This document shows positions 9,620 through 18,134 of a stretch of DNA of 64,000 nt, piece by piece (the first letter of the stretch is position 1; each line of letters starts with the position of its first letter). Both the position numbers and the translations under genes were made by a program. The notes below the pieces were generated by a model. That model searched no databases. It had not been told where the DNA came from and saw nothing but the letters and a program-made list of their open reading frames with translations. The DNA is from an uncultured Burkholderiales bacterium (GTDB lineage: Bacteria; Pseudomonadota; Gammaproteobacteria; Burkholderiales; Burkholderiaceae_C). Location of the stretch: the NCBI GenBank assembly GCA_945952065.1, contig CAMFGY010000013.1, positions 60,157 through 124,156 on the forward strand, read 5' to 3'.

Positions 9620-10927
9620 TCATCGCTTCAATCGCATCTCGGCGGCCCGCGCGTGGCCTTGCAAACCCTCGCCATAGGCCAACTCCGCCGCAATCGGGCC
9701 GAGCTTTTGCGCACCGGCTTCGCTGACCTCGATCAGGCTGCTGCGCTTTTGGAAGTCATACACACCCAGCGGCGACGAAAAGCGCGCCGTGCCCGAGGTG
9801 GGCAGCACATGGTTGGGCCCGGCGCAGTAGTCGCCCAGGCTCTCGCTGGTGTAGGCGCCCAGGAAGATGGCCCCGGCATGGCGCAGCAGCGGCTCCCACT
9901 GCTGTGGCTGCTCACTGGACACTTCCAAATGCTCGGGCGCGATGCGGTTGGAAATCTCGCAGGCCTCTTCCATCGAACGGGTCAGGATCAGCGCGCCCCG
10001 GCCTTCCAGCGAGGCGCGAATCACGTCCTTGCGCGGCATCTCGGGCAGCAAGCGTTCGATCGATGCGCGTACCAAGGCCAGGTATTCAGCATCGGGGCTG
10101 AGCAGAATGCTCTGCGCCAACTCGTCGTGCTCGGCCTGGCTGAACAAGTCCATGGCCACCCAGTCCGGCGGGGTGCTGCCATCGGCGAGCACCAAAATTT
10201 CGCTGGGGCCGGCAATCATGTCGATGCCCACCTGACCGAACACATGTTTTTTGGCGCTGGCCACATAGGCATTGCCTGGGCCGGTGATCTTGTCCACCCG
10301 AGGCACGGTGGCCGTGCCGTAGGCCAGGGCTGCGACCGCCTGCGCACCGCCCAGCGTGAAAGCGCGGTGCACCCCGGCCACATAGGCCGCAGCCAACACC
10401 AGCGGGTTTTTCTCGCCCCGCGGTGTAGGCACCACCATGATGATCTCGGGCACCCCGGCCACATGGGCGGGAATGGCATTCATCAGCACCGAGCTGGGGT
10501 AAGCCGCTTTGCCACCGGGCACATAGATCCCCACTCGGTCCAAGGGCGTGACCTTTTGACCCAAGAGCGTGCCGTCTTCGTCGCGATAGCTCCAGCTCAG
10601 GCCACAGGCCTCCTTCTGACGTTCGTGATAGCTGCGCACCCGGGCCGCGGCGGCTTCCAAGGCCGCACGCTGCGCCGGGGTGATGGCCTCGAACGCAGCT
10701 TTCAGTTCGTCGCGGCTCAACTCCAGCTCGCCCACACTGGAAGCGCTCAAATGGTCAAAGCGCTGGGTGTAGTCCAGCACCGCCGCATCCCCCCGCGCTT
10801 TCACATCGGCGAGGATCTCGGCCACCCGCCCTTCGATGGCGGCATCGGTCTCCGCCGACCAATGCAGCACACGCTGGAATTCGGTTTCGAAGTCGAGGGA
10901 TGCGGTGCTGAGTTGGCGCAGATTCAT
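9620..10927 (-). CDS. hisD: Histidinol dehydrogenase HisD
   Basis: 435 residues, normal length. Zn- and NAD-dependent enzyme oxidising histidinol to histidine in two steps, the last reactions of the pathway. Diagnostic stretches: [61 protein letters not shown] (metal and catalytic residues), the catalytic Glu-His in RIAPEHLEV and the Zn-ligand region [14 protein letters not shown]. It follows hisG after 18 bp. Downstream on the same strand the his order is broken by a convergent chemoreceptor gene and then a toxin-antitoxin pair. Confidence 0.97.
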   Translation of the reverse strand: MNLRQLSTASLDFETEFQRVLHWSAETDAAIEGRVAEILADVKARGDAAVLDYTQRFDHLSASSVGELELSRDELKAAFEAITPAQRAALEAAAARVRSYHERQKEACGLSWSYRDEDGTLLGQKVTPLDRVGIYVPGGKAAYPSSVLMNAIPAHVAGVPEIIMVVPTPRGEKNPLVLAAAYVAGVHRAFTLGGAQAVAALAYGTATVPRVDKITGPGNAYVASAKKHVFGQVGIDMIAGPSEILVLADGSTPPDWVAMDLFSQAEHDELAQSILLSPDAEYLALVRASIERLLPEMPRKDVIRASLEGRGALILTRSMEEACEISNRIAPEHLEVSSEQPQQWEPLLRHAGAIFLGAYTSESLGDYCAGPNHVLPTSGTARFSSPLGVYDFQKRSSLIEVSEAGAQKLGPIAAELAYGEGLQGHARAAEMRLKR

Positions 10928-10945
10928 GGCGACGTAGGGATTTCT

Positions 10946-11584
10946 TTAGGCTTGAACGGCGGAGGCAAAGGCATCGATCATGCGGCGCAGCGGCTCGCGC
11001 TTGAGCTTGAGCGCCGCCTGGTTGACCACCAGACGCGAGGAGATGTCCATGATGTGCTCCACCTCCACCAGATGGTTGGCCCGCAAGGTGTTGCCGGTGG
11101 AGACCAGATCCACGATGGCATCGGCCAAGCCAGTCAGCGGGGCCAACTCCATCGAACCATAGAGCTTGATCAGATCGACGTGCACGCCTTTGTCAGAGAA
11201 ATGCTGGCGGGCGATCTCGGTGTATTTGGTGGCCACCCGGATGCGCGAGCCCTGTTTGACCGCCGCTGCATAGTCAAAGTCATCACGCACCGCCACGCTC
11301 ATGCGGCAACGCGCGATATTGAGGTCCAGCGGTTGGTACATGCCGTCCACACCGTGTTCGATCAAGACATCGCGCCCCACCACGCCAAGGTCCGCGCCGC
11401 CTTGCTGCACATAGGTGGGCACATCGCTGGCGCGCACCAGCACCACCCGAACCTCGGGATTGTTGGTGCCGAGAATCAGCTTGCGCGAGGTTTCGGGATC
11501 CTCCAGCACCTGAATGCCAGCGGCCTTCAACAGCGGCAGGGTTTCTTCAAAAATGCGGCCTTTGGACAGGGCTAAGGTAATCAT
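10946..11584 (-). CDS. hisG: ATP phosphoribosyltransferase catalytic subunit HisG (short form)
   Basis: 212 residues from ATG 11584 (TTG at 11587 also possible). HisG condenses ATP with PRPP, the first step of histidine synthesis. [31 protein letters not shown] and [21 protein letters not shown] are typical. It lacks the C-terminal regulatory ACT-like domain, so it is the short form, which in other bacteria needs HisZ for activity and feedback control; hisZ is not in the window. bolA lies 74 bp upstream; murA, often between bolA and hisG in related genomes, is absent. Confidence 0.96.
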   Translation of the reverse strand: MITLALSKGRIFEETLPLLKAAGIQVLEDPETSRKLILGTNNPEVRVVLVRASDVPTYVQQGGADLGVVGRDVLIEHGVDGMYQPLDLNIARCRMSVAVRDDFDYAAAVKQGSRIRVATKYTEIARQHFSDKGVHVDLIKLYGSMELAPLTGLADAIVDLVSTGNTLRANHLVEVEHIMDISSRLVVNQAALKLKREPLRRMIDAFASAVQA

Positions 11585-11658
11585 CAAGAGGCACTCGGGT
11601 GAAAGGGCGAGGCTAAAAGGCCTGGCTCAAAAGACCAGGACAGGCGTGGGCGGCAGGC

Positions 11659-11925
11659 TCAGTGCCCTGCGGCTTGGGGCTTGGGATCGGCCGCCCATTC
11701 CGCGGGCGTCAGGGTCTTCATCGACAAGGCGTGGATCTGCTCACGCATGCGCTCGCCCAGCGCTTGATACACCCGCTGGTGGCGGCGCACCCGGCTCAGG
11801 CCTTCAAATTCGGCGGAAACAATGGTGGCAAAAAAGTGGCGCCCGTCACCCTCGACTTGCAAGGTTTCACAGGGCAGCCCGGAGGCAATGTATTGCTGAA
11901 CTTCAGCGGGAGTTGGGTCGGCCAT
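11659..11925 (-). CDS. BolA family protein (IbaG-like)
   Basis: 88 residues. BolA proteins pair with monothiol glutaredoxins in iron-sulfur trafficking or act in envelope stress. The central VEGDGRHFFATIVSAEFEGLSRVRRHQRVY, cut here by description as the beta-turn followed by the invariant RHQ.VY helix, is the family signature; the C terminus ends in a Met-Lys-Thr-Leu-Thr-Pro motif. Location upstream of hisG and downstream of an ABC-2 exporter is the usual arrangement in Burkholderiales, where IbaG sits near murA. Exact paralogue is uncertain. Confidence 0.88.
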   Translation of the reverse strand: MADPTPAEVQQYIASGLPCETLQVEGDGRHFFATIVSAEFEGLSRVRRHQRVYQALGERMREQIHALSMKTLTPAEWAADPKPQAAGH

Positions 11926-11974
11926 AGTGCGCGGATTCTAGTTTGTGAGTGTTTGAGCCCAGCCAAGCAAGGCT

Positions 11975-12745
11975 TCAGCCGCGGATCTTGTAACCGCGGC
12001 GCAGCAGTTCCAGCGCGATCGCTGCCACCAGCGCAAAGCTGGCGCCGACCACGCCCAGGCTTACCCAGGGCGAGACATCGCTGACCCCGAAGAAGCCATG
12101 GCGAAAGCCATCAATCATGTAGAAAAACGGGTTCAAGTGGCTGACGCCCTGCCAAAACGGCGGCAAAGAGCCAATCGAATAAAACACGCCCGACAAAAAG
12201 GTCATGGGCATGATGATGAAGTTCTGGAAAGCCGCCAGCTGGTCAAACTTCTCGGCCCACAGACCGGCGATCAAACCCAGGGTGCCCATCATGGCCGCCC
12301 CCAGCACAGCAAAGGCCAGAACCCACAGCGCCTGATCCAGGCCCGGCGGCGCAAACCACACCGTCACCGACAAGACCCCCAGCCCCACGGCCAAGCCGCG
12401 CACCACCGCCGCGCCCACATAAGCTACAAACCAAGCCCAATGCGACAAGGGCGTGACCAGCAAAAACACCAGATTCCCGGTCACCTTGCTCTGGATCAGA
12501 CTGGATGAGGAGTTAGCAAAGGCGTTTTGCAACACGCTCATCATCACCAGGCCCGGAATCAAAAAGCTGGTGTAGCCCACCGTGCCATAGACCTTCACAT
12601 GGTCTTCCAACACATGGCCGAACACCAAGAGATACAAGACCGCGGTCAGCACCGGCGCCGCCACGGTCTGAAAGCTGACCTTCCAAAAACGCAGCACTTC
12701 TTTGTAAAACAGGGTGCTGGCGCCCTTCAAAGACACGGCGCTCAT
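11975..12745 (-). CDS. ABC-2 type transporter permease
   Basis: 256 residues with about six hydrophobic segments, beginning with a cytoplasmic FYKEVLRFWKVSFQTVAAP segment characteristic of ABC-2 permeases of the YadH/NodJ type. The C-terminal half has GVFYSIGSLPPFWQGVSHLNP, a conserved family motif, then a last membrane helix. Its ATG overlaps the stop of the ATPase gene by one base (TGATG), so the two form one exporter. Substrate unknown; YadGH-like pairs are often near bolA and murA in betaproteobacteria. Confidence 0.9.
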   Translation of the reverse strand: MSAVSLKGASTLFYKEVLRFWKVSFQTVAAPVLTAVLYLLVFGHVLEDHVKVYGTVGYTSFLIPGLVMMSVLQNAFANSSSSLIQSKVTGNLVFLLVTPLSHWAWFVAYVGAAVVRGLAVGLGVLSVTVWFAPPGLDQALWVLAFAVLGAAMMGTLGLIAGLWAEKFDQLAAFQNFIIMPMTFLSGVFYSIGSLPPFWQGVSHLNPFFYMIDGFRHGFFGVSDVSPWVSLGVVGASFALVAAIALELLRRGYKIRG

Positions 12746-13704
12746 CAGACAACCCCTTTCGCAGTGTTCATTGGCTCTTCTTTTTGCATGATTTCAAGGA
12801 ACACATCTTCCAGATCGGCGCGGCCGATCTCCAGGTCTTCCGCCGGGCAATTGGCGGCGCGCAAGGTGGTGAGAATGCCCTCCACTTCGGCGGCATCGTG
12901 GGCCTTGATCTGCACGATGCGCCCCGTCACCCGCGACTGCGCCAACAAAGACTCGGGCAAGGCGGCGTCGGTCTTGAAGCGCAGCATGGTGGACGCCCTG
13001 CCCTTGAGCAACTCGGAGGTGCGTTCCAAGGCCACCACCCGCCCCTGCTTGAGCATGGCAATACGGCCACACAAGGCCTCGGCTTCTTCGAGGTAATGTG
13101 TCGTCAACAGCACCGTATGGCCCTCGCGGTTCAAGCGCGCGATGAATTGCCAAAGCGTTTGACGCAGCTCCACGTCGACGCCAGCGGTGGGCTCATCCAA
13201 CACAATCACCGGCGGACGATGCACCAGGGCCTGAGCGACCAAGACCCGGCGCTTCATGCCCCCAGAGAGTTGGCGCATATTGGCCGAAGCCTTGCTGCTC
13301 AGGCCCAGGTTTTCGAGCAACTCGTCAATCCAGGCCTCGTTGTTCTTCACGCCAAAGTAGCCGCTTTGAAAACGCAGCGCTTCGCGCACATTGAAAAAGG
13401 GATCGAACACCAATTCCTGCGGCACGATGCCCAGTGCACGCCGGGCCGCGGCAAAGTCGCTCACCACATCATGGCCCAGCACCTGGACTTGCCCGCCGCT
13501 GGCCCGAGCCAAACCGGCCAAGATCGAAATCAAGCTGGTCTTGCCGGCACCATTGGGGCCCAGCAGGCCAAAGAACTCGCCTTGCTGAATGTCAAATGAG
13601 ACACCGTCCAGCGCCCGGACTTGGCCGCCTCGATAGGTCTTGCTGACGTTCTGAAATGAAATGGCCGGCAAGGAGCCGGCACTGCGCGGAATGGGTGATT
13701 GCAT
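12745..13704 (-). CDS. ABC transporter ATP-binding protein (YadG-like)
   Basis: 319 residues. Walker A LLGPNGAGKTSLI, ABC signature LSGGMKRRVLVA, Walker B VIVLDEPTAGVD and switch His in TTHYLEEAE are all intact, followed by a C-terminal extension of about 80 residues typical of drug/polysaccharide exporter ATPases. ATG at 13704 (MQSPIPRSAG) is chosen; an in-frame start 162 bp upstream would overlap the divergent TetR gene. It energises the downstream permease. A TetR-family gene is transcribed divergently from a 140-bp intergenic region and may control it. Confidence 0.93.
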   Translation of the reverse strand: MQSPIPRSAGSLPAISFQNVSKTYRGGQVRALDGVSFDIQQGEFFGLLGPNGAGKTSLISILAGLARASGGQVQVLGHDVVSDFAAARRALGIVPQELVFDPFFNVREALRFQSGYFGVKNNEAWIDELLENLGLSSKASANMRQLSGGMKRRVLVAQALVHRPPVIVLDEPTAGVDVELRQTLWQFIARLNREGHTVLLTTHYLEEAEALCGRIAMLKQGRVVALERTSELLKGRASTMLRFKTDAALPESLLAQSRVTGRIVQIKAHDAAEVEGILTTLRAANCPAEDLEIGRADLEDVFLEIMQKEEPMNTAKGVV

Positions 13705-13803
13705 GCCGCAATTGTAGGAACAGGGACACAAACCCGCCGCCACAGGGTTTCTATGCGCCCAAGACACTGCGCTATGGAGCCAAATCCCTAGGGAACTGTG
13801 CAA

Positions 13804-13823
13804 GCTTGATGCCAGAATCAAGC
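13804..13823. promoter_or_regulatory. Short inverted repeat upstream of TetR gene
   Basis: GCTTGAT and ATCAAGC, separated by 6 bp, lie 21 bp before the TetR start and 100 bp before the divergent ABC ATPase. It resembles a dimer-binding site and could be the TetR operator. The 6-bp gap argues against an FNR box, which has 4 bp. Confidence 0.35.
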
Positions 13824-13844
13824 CAGTAGGAGACAAGCCCGCCC

Positions 13845-14501
13845 ATGGCCACCAAGAAACCGCCACGCCGAACAGCCGAACGCATCCTCGAAGTCACGCT
13901 CGACTTGTTCAATCGCTTTGGCGAACCGAATGTGTCGACCACACTGATTTCGGCCGAGCTCGGCATCAGCCCCGGCAATCTGTACTACCACTACCCGGCC
14001 AAAGACGAGCTGATCAACTCGCTGTTCAACCGCTATGAGCGCGAACTCAGCGAGTTGCTGGGCGCCGCTGAAAACGTGCGCCATGTGGAGGACGCTTGGC
14101 TGTTCTTTCACATGCTGTTCGAGCTGGTGTGGAAACACCGCTTTCTGTACCGCGACCTGAACGACTTGCTGTCCAAGAATCGGCGCCTGGAAATGCACTT
14201 CCAAAATGTGCTGAACCAAAAAGGCCAGGCCATGCGCCATGTGCTGTCGGGCTTGCAGTTTGGCGGCGCTTTGAAGATGGACGCACGCGAAGCCGGCCCT
14301 TCGGCCAACGCCATGGTGGTGCTGCTGAGCTATTGGCTCAGCTACGAATATGTGCGCGACCCTCGCCATGCCTTGGAGCCCGAGCAGGCCAATGCCGCCT
14401 TGATGCGTGGCGCCTTCCATGTGCTGAGCTTGCTGCTGCCCTATTTAGAGCCCGAGTCCAAAGAGCATTTGTTCGCGCTCGCCAACAAGTACCAAAGCTG
14501 A
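13845..14501 (+). CDS. TetR family transcriptional regulator
   Basis: 218 residues. The N-terminal helix-turn-helix domain is clear: RILEVTLDLFNRFGEPNVSTTLIS, then ELGISPGNLYYHYPAKDELI, the last being the recognition-helix region. The C-terminal ligand-binding part (AWLFFHMLFELVWKHRFLYRDL) resembles a group found in beta- and gammaproteobacteria without a defined ligand. AGGAG lies about 12 bp upstream of the ATG. It is divergent from the ABC exporter and 13 bp from the TPR gene downstream, so it may regulate either. Ligand unknown. Confidence 0.9.
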   Translation: MATKKPPRRTAERILEVTLDLFNRFGEPNVSTTLISAELGISPGNLYYHYPAKDELINSLFNRYERELSELLGAAENVRHVEDAWLFFHMLFELVWKHRFLYRDLNDLLSKNRRLEMHFQNVLNQKGQAMRHVLSGLQFGGALKMDAREAGPSANAMVVLLSYWLSYEYVRDPRHALEPEQANAALMRGAFHVLSLLLPYLEPESKEHLFALANKYQS

Positions 14502-14514
14502 AGGAGACAAGACC

Positions 14515-15288
14515 ATGGCCAAATGGACCGCTTTCCCCCATGACAACAGCGCGTTTCAATACAGCGCCGCCAGCCTGAAGAAAAACTGGGCGCGCCTGCA
14601 TGCCGGCGACGCCGAGCCCTGGCCCAAGGATGCAGCCGTGGTCGAGGCCTGGATTCACTTCCACGCAGGCGAGTTTCAAAAAGCCTATGAAGCCGGCTTG
14701 GCTGCCGGAGGCGCCGGCATCACCGTGGCCAACAAGGCCCAGGCCATCTATGCCAATTACTTAGAGAAGAAAGAAAAGGTCAAGCTGGAGATGTTTCTGG
14801 AAGTGGCTGAGCGCGCAGCCGCCCAACAGACCGAAGAGCCCAAAAACGCCAACGCCTATTACTGGCAGGCCTATGCAATTGGCCGTTATGGCCAGGGCAT
14901 CAGTGTGGCCAAAGCCTTGGCCCAAGGCCTGGGCAGCAAGGTCAAAAATGCCCTGGAGACCACCCTTGAGTTGGCGCCCAAACATGCCGATGCCCACATC
15001 GCTTTGGGCGCCTTCCATGCCGAGGTGATCGACAAAGTGGGCAAGCTGCTGGGCAAGACCCAGGGCGCCGACGCCGCCACGGGCTTGAAGATGTTTGAGC
15101 AAGCCCTGAAGCTCAACCCCAGCAGCGCCATCGCCATGATCGAACGCGCCAATGGCTTGGTCATGCTGGAGGGCGACAAACGCATGAAGCAAGCCGAAGC
15201 ACTGTATGCCGAAGCCGCCGCCTGCGAAGCCATGGATGCGATGGAATATCTGGACATCGCCATGGCCCGCGAAGAACTGGAAGACTGA
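14515..15288 (+). CDS. TPR-repeat protein of unknown function
   Basis: 257 residues, helical, no signal peptide. Alternating helices such as DAAVVEAWIHFHAGEFQKAYEAG, ANAYYWQAYAIGRYGQGIS and GLKMFEQALKLNPSSAIAMIERANGLVM fit TPR-like repeats, most clearly at about residues 150-230. AGGAG precedes the ATG by 8 bp. It follows the TetR gene after 13 bp and is probably co-transcribed. TPR arrays normally mediate protein binding; a specific partner cannot be named. Confidence 0.8.
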   Translation: MAKWTAFPHDNSAFQYSAASLKKNWARLHAGDAEPWPKDAAVVEAWIHFHAGEFQKAYEAGLAAGGAGITVANKAQAIYANYLEKKEKVKLEMFLEVAERAAAQQTEEPKNANAYYWQAYAIGRYGQGISVAKALAQGLGSKVKNALETTLELAPKHADAHIALGAFHAEVIDKVGKLLGKTQGADAATGLKMFEQALKLNPSSAIAMIERANGLVMLEGDKRMKQAEALYAEAAACEAMDAMEYLDIAMAREELED

Positions 15289-15477
15289 GGCTTTTGCGAC
15301 TCACGCTCGTGAGATTGTTCACACTTACAGCCGGAAATGCGGGGCATACCCCCCGCACTTGCGGTTGGCCAAAAGCAGCGCAACTGGCTTAAGCTGCGTC
15401 TATCGGATCGGTATGAACCGCCCCCGAACCCCTCCTCGGGAATACCCTGAACACCGCAATCAATGAGGTTGAACACC

Positions 15478-15834
15478 ATGAAGCGCACCCTGATGACCCT
15501 GATCCTGGCTCCCCTGGCTGCAGCCTCCTGGGCCGCCGGTCCTGAAGTGACGGCCCTGCGTGCCGAATGCGCCGCCAAGCTGAGCGCCAATGCCGACGTG
15601 AACAGCACCGCCGCCAGCGAGTACCAGTTCGTCTACCGCAAGGGCGAGTACCGCGGTGAAAAGCAAAACGGCAAGACCGTGGGCTGCAATGACGCGCAAT
15701 ACAGCGCCTTCTTGGCCAGCGCCGATCCCAGCCGCGTGATGGCCGCCTACCCGACCGCGGCCGGCAAACCCAATATCAAGCCCAACCTCAAGCCAAATCT
15801 GGCCGAGCAAGCCACCAAGGTGCAAGGCAAGTGA
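15478..15834 (+). CDS. Small secreted protein of unknown function
   Basis: 118 residues from ATG 15478 (GAGG 9 bp upstream), preferred over ATG 15463. A signal peptide MKRTLMTLILAPLAAASWAA with cleavage after AWA/SWA is clear. The mature part has two Cys (RAECAAK and VGCNDAQ) that could form a disulfide, and a low-complexity C terminus with the near-repeat KPNIKPNLKPNL. No family recognised. A strong terminator follows, and the 189-bp upstream gap suggests its own promoter, so it is probably monocistronic. Confidence 0.75.
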   Translation: MKRTLMTLILAPLAAASWAAGPEVTALRAECAAKLSANADVNSTAASEYQFVYRKGEYRGEKQNGKTVGCNDAQYSAFLASADPSRVMAAYPTAAGKPNIKPNLKPNLAEQATKVQGK

Positions 15835-15840
15835 TTCGCC

Positions 15841-15896
15841 TTTCAGCCTGAAACTTCGGGCTGAAAAACAAAGGGCGCCATGGGCGCCCTTTTTTG
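15841..15896. terminator. Two consecutive hairpins, probably bidirectional terminator
   Basis: First hairpin: arms 15841-15848 and 15859-15866. Second, stronger: 9-bp stem 15871-15879 and 15883-15891 with loop ATG, followed on the plus strand by TTTTTT and on the minus strand by TGTTTTTC. It closes the small secreted-protein gene and can also end the convergent acyltransferase gene. Confidence 0.85.
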
Positions 15897-15932
15897 TTCG
15901 ATGCGCCCCACAAGGGGCCACAAGACCACGAC

Positions 15933-17384
15933 TCACTCCCAAGGCAGCATCAGGGTCACCATCAGGAGCTTGTCGAACTCCGGCGAAAAGCGCTTGATGA
16001 TGTTCTCGGGGTCGGGGCAGAGTTGGGTGTCAGTGATCAAGCCAAACTGCACCCGACCTGCATAGGTGAGGATGCTGACGCCCACCCCGATATCGCCCGA
16101 CTGAGGCACCCAAAACAACACCCTTTCCACGGTGGAGCCGCAAAACTTCATCGGCTCGGTGGGCCCCGGCACATTGGTCATCACCGCCGTGGCCTTTTTG
16201 GCGAAAACATTGAGCATGGCCTGCTGGACCGGCTTGATCAAAAGCCCGGCAACCGACAACAAACCAAAAGCCAAGACCGGCTGGAAACTGCCCTTGAGTT
16301 CGCTCATGCGCGACTTCACGGCAAAGAGCCGTTCCACCGGATTGGCAATGCCGATGGGCAAGACCAGCGGCACCAAACCAAAGCGATTGCCCAGTTGATA
16401 GGCCTTGTCCAGCGGGCGCAAATTGACCGGCACCATGGCGCGGATCTCTTTGCCGCTGGGGTCTTCGCCCTGCTCGCGCAGATAACTGCCGATCGCACCG
16501 GCCACACAACTGAGCAAGACATCGTTGATCGAGGCCCCCAAGCCCTTACCGACGGCCTTGACTGCATCCAACTGCAAATCATCACCCCAGGCCACACGCT
16601 TGGTGGTGCCGGGCTTGCCTTTGAGTCGGGTGTGGGAGTCATCCGGCATGAAGGCAAAGGCCGCCACATCGCTGACGGCCTGTGCGCCCATGCGGGCCAT
16701 GTCGACCGAGCTGTCCAGCGGATGGGGCGGATGCGCCCAAACGTCCACCGATTTGGCCATGCCGGAACCGGCCACACCAATGGCCTTGATCGCCAAATCG
16801 GACATCGGCCGCAGCAGACTGTCGGTCAGCCAGTCGGCATCATCGCGGGGCTGCTGTTTGCGTCTGGGCGGCTGGCGCCCACCATCGGTGATGGACAGCA
16901 TCACCGAGGTCAGTGCAATGCCGTCACCAATGCAATGGTGGATGCGCACGATCAGGCCGCTGCTGCCATCGCCCAGGTCTTCAATCAGCTGGAACTGCCA
17001 CAAGGGATGGGCTGGGTCGAGCGGCTGCATGGCCACCTCGCCGACCCGCTCCATCAGGGCGGCTTGGCCCGTTTGGCCGGCTTTGCCGCGCACGGGCAGC
17101 AGCACCTCCGCGACCACATGGCGGTCAATGTCGAAATCTTCGTCATCCACCCACTGCGCGCCCAGCGCGTCTTCCACCACTTTTTGCTGGAAGCGGGTGT
17201 ATTGCAAGAGCTTGTCCTGCACCCGCTCTTTCAAGGCGGCCAAGGTGATTTGCGGCCGCAAGTACCAGACCCCAACAATCATCATCAGATTGGACTCGGT
17301 GTCCATGCGCAGCCAGGCGGTATCCACCTTGGACATGCGTTCTTGCAATTGAGGCAAAGCGGTCTCCTCGTCTTTTAGAGTCAT
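15933..17384 (-). CDS. Wax ester synthase/diacylglycerol acyltransferase (WS/DGAT family)
   Basis: 483 residues, usual family length. The enzyme transfers acyl groups from acyl-CoA to fatty alcohols or diacylglycerol, making storage lipid. The active-site IVRIHHCIGDGIAL carries the HHxxxDG motif; MSKVDTAWLRMDT near the start and the C-terminal MTNVPGPTEPMKFCG and YAGRVQFGLITD are family markers. Start at ATG 17384 is uncertain: TTG 17396 or ATG at about 17324 (MSKVDTAW) are alternatives. It is divergent from an acyl-CoA-binding protein and close to a PHA-granule-associated gene, consistent with carbon storage. Confidence 0.9.
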   Translation of the reverse strand: MTLKDEETALPQLQERMSKVDTAWLRMDTESNLMMIVGVWYLRPQITLAALKERVQDKLLQYTRFQQKVVEDALGAQWVDDEDFDIDRHVVAEVLLPVRGKAGQTGQAALMERVGEVAMQPLDPAHPLWQFQLIEDLGDGSSGLIVRIHHCIGDGIALTSVMLSITDGGRQPPRRKQQPRDDADWLTDSLLRPMSDLAIKAIGVAGSGMAKSVDVWAHPPHPLDSSVDMARMGAQAVSDVAAFAFMPDDSHTRLKGKPGTTKRVAWGDDLQLDAVKAVGKGLGASINDVLLSCVAGAIGSYLREQGEDPSGKEIRAMVPVNLRPLDKAYQLGNRFGLVPLVLPIGIANPVERLFAVKSRMSELKGSFQPVLAFGLLSVAGLLIKPVQQAMLNVFAKKATAVMTNVPGPTEPMKFCGSTVERVLFWVPQSGDIGVGVSILTYAGRVQFGLITDTQLCPDPENIIKRFSPEFDKLLMVTLMLPWE

Positions 17385-17451
17385 TGCCCAACACAATGCT
17401 GGGTAATATGCTCGCTGTCCATCCCGATTGTTACCAAATCTAGGAGACTCA

Positions 17452-17706
17452 ATGAGCCTGAAAGATCAATTTGACGCCGCCGTCGCTGCGTCCAAGCAGT
17501 TGCCCGAGCGACCCGACAATATGACCCTGCTCAAACTCTACGCCCTGTTCAAGCAAGGCAGCAGTGGCGATGTCGAAGGCTCCCGCCCCGGCTTTACCGA
17601 TATGGTGGGCCGCGCCAAGTGGGATGCTTGGAACGAACTCAAGGGCACCAGCCAAGATGAAGCCATGCAAAGCTATGTGGACCTGATCGAGTCGCTGAAA
17701 GAGTAA
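17452..17706 (+). CDS. Acyl-CoA-binding protein
   Basis: 84 residues, matching the usual ACBP size (about 86). Four-helix fold with family residues: LKDQFDAAVAASKQLPERPDN, MTLLKLYALFKQGSSGDVEG, and the ligand-binding RAKWDAWNELKGTSQDEAMQSYV. It binds long-chain acyl-CoA in the cytoplasm and would buffer substrate for the divergent wax ester synthase or for beta-oxidation. AGGAG lies 5 bp before the ATG at 17452. A strong terminator follows 43 bp after the stop. ACBPs are mainly eukaryotic but occur in several betaproteobacteria. Confidence 0.95.
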   Translation: MSLKDQFDAAVAASKQLPERPDNMTLLKLYALFKQGSSGDVEGSRPGFTDMVGRAKWDAWNELKGTSQDEAMQSYVDLIESLKE

Positions 17707-17748
17707 ACCCGGCAAGGCATCCAGCGCCGCGCTGCCTGCCCCAGCCCC

Positions 17749-17785
17749 ACGGCCTGAGTTCTTGACTCAGGCCGTTTTCTTTTTG
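17749..17785 (+). terminator. Rho-independent terminator of the ACBP gene
   Basis: An 11-bp perfect stem (17749-17759 with 17765-17775) with a 5-nt loop, followed by TTTTCTTTTT. It overlaps the last codons of the convergent PHA-related gene, which begins its stop codon at 17769. Confidence 0.88.
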
Positions 17786-18114
17786 GCGCCCGACTTCGAT
17801 GCTGTTTTGCTCGGCGGCGCTGATTCGGCGCTCAGCAAGGCGTCCAGCTCTTTTTGAATCTCGCCCTCAATGCTGCTTTTGAAGGCGCCCAACAAAAGCC
17901 CCAGCTTGGCGCTGAGTTCAAAATGCTTGGCCGCCACGATCAGTTCGCCCTTTACCCCCGAACGACTGAACTCCACGGTGTCGCTGGTCTTGCCTTCCAA
18001 GACGGTGCATTCCATGTCGAACTTGGCCTCCACCTGCTCGGCCCAAGCCCAGGCGATCTCGCGGGCGCGCTTCAGGCCCAGTGCATGGTCACGGTGAATA
18101 TGGATTTCAGCCAT
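17767..18114 (-). CDS. Polyhydroxyalkanoic acid system family protein
   Basis: 115 residues. AEIHIHRDHALGLKRAREIAWAWAEQV, a middle VEFSRSGVKGELIVAAKHFELSAKLG and an amphipathic LLLGAFKSSIEGEIQKELDALL match the PHA_gran_rgn family, small proteins coded near PHA granule genes. The Lys/Ala/Ser-rich tail (KTASKSGAKKKTA) resembles DNA- or surface-binding tails of granule proteins. Its molecular role is not settled. No phaC, phaP or phaR is in the window. The aminopeptidase gene lies 20 bp upstream on the same strand. Confidence 0.85.
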   Translation of the reverse strand: MAEIHIHRDHALGLKRAREIAWAWAEQVEAKFDMECTVLEGKTSDTVEFSRSGVKGELIVAAKHFELSAKLGLLLGAFKSSIEGEIQKELDALLSAESAPPSKTASKSGAKKKTA

Positions 18115-18134
18115 TGTTTACTTCTCCTGTGGTC

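Noticed and set aside
9653..11575. A 640-residue open frame on the plus strand over hisD and hisG
   Set aside because: It mirrors the two his genes codon by codon, has no ribosome site and no family motif; high GC at third positions makes such antisense frames common.
13804..13823. TTGAT-N6-ATCAA as a possible FNR box
   Set aside because: FNR sites have a 4-bp gap; kept only as a weak TetR-site candidate.
15289..15477. Riboswitch or terminator in the gap before the small secreted protein
   Set aside because: One 7-bp GC hairpin near 15340-15359 without T tract and no conserved riboswitch core.
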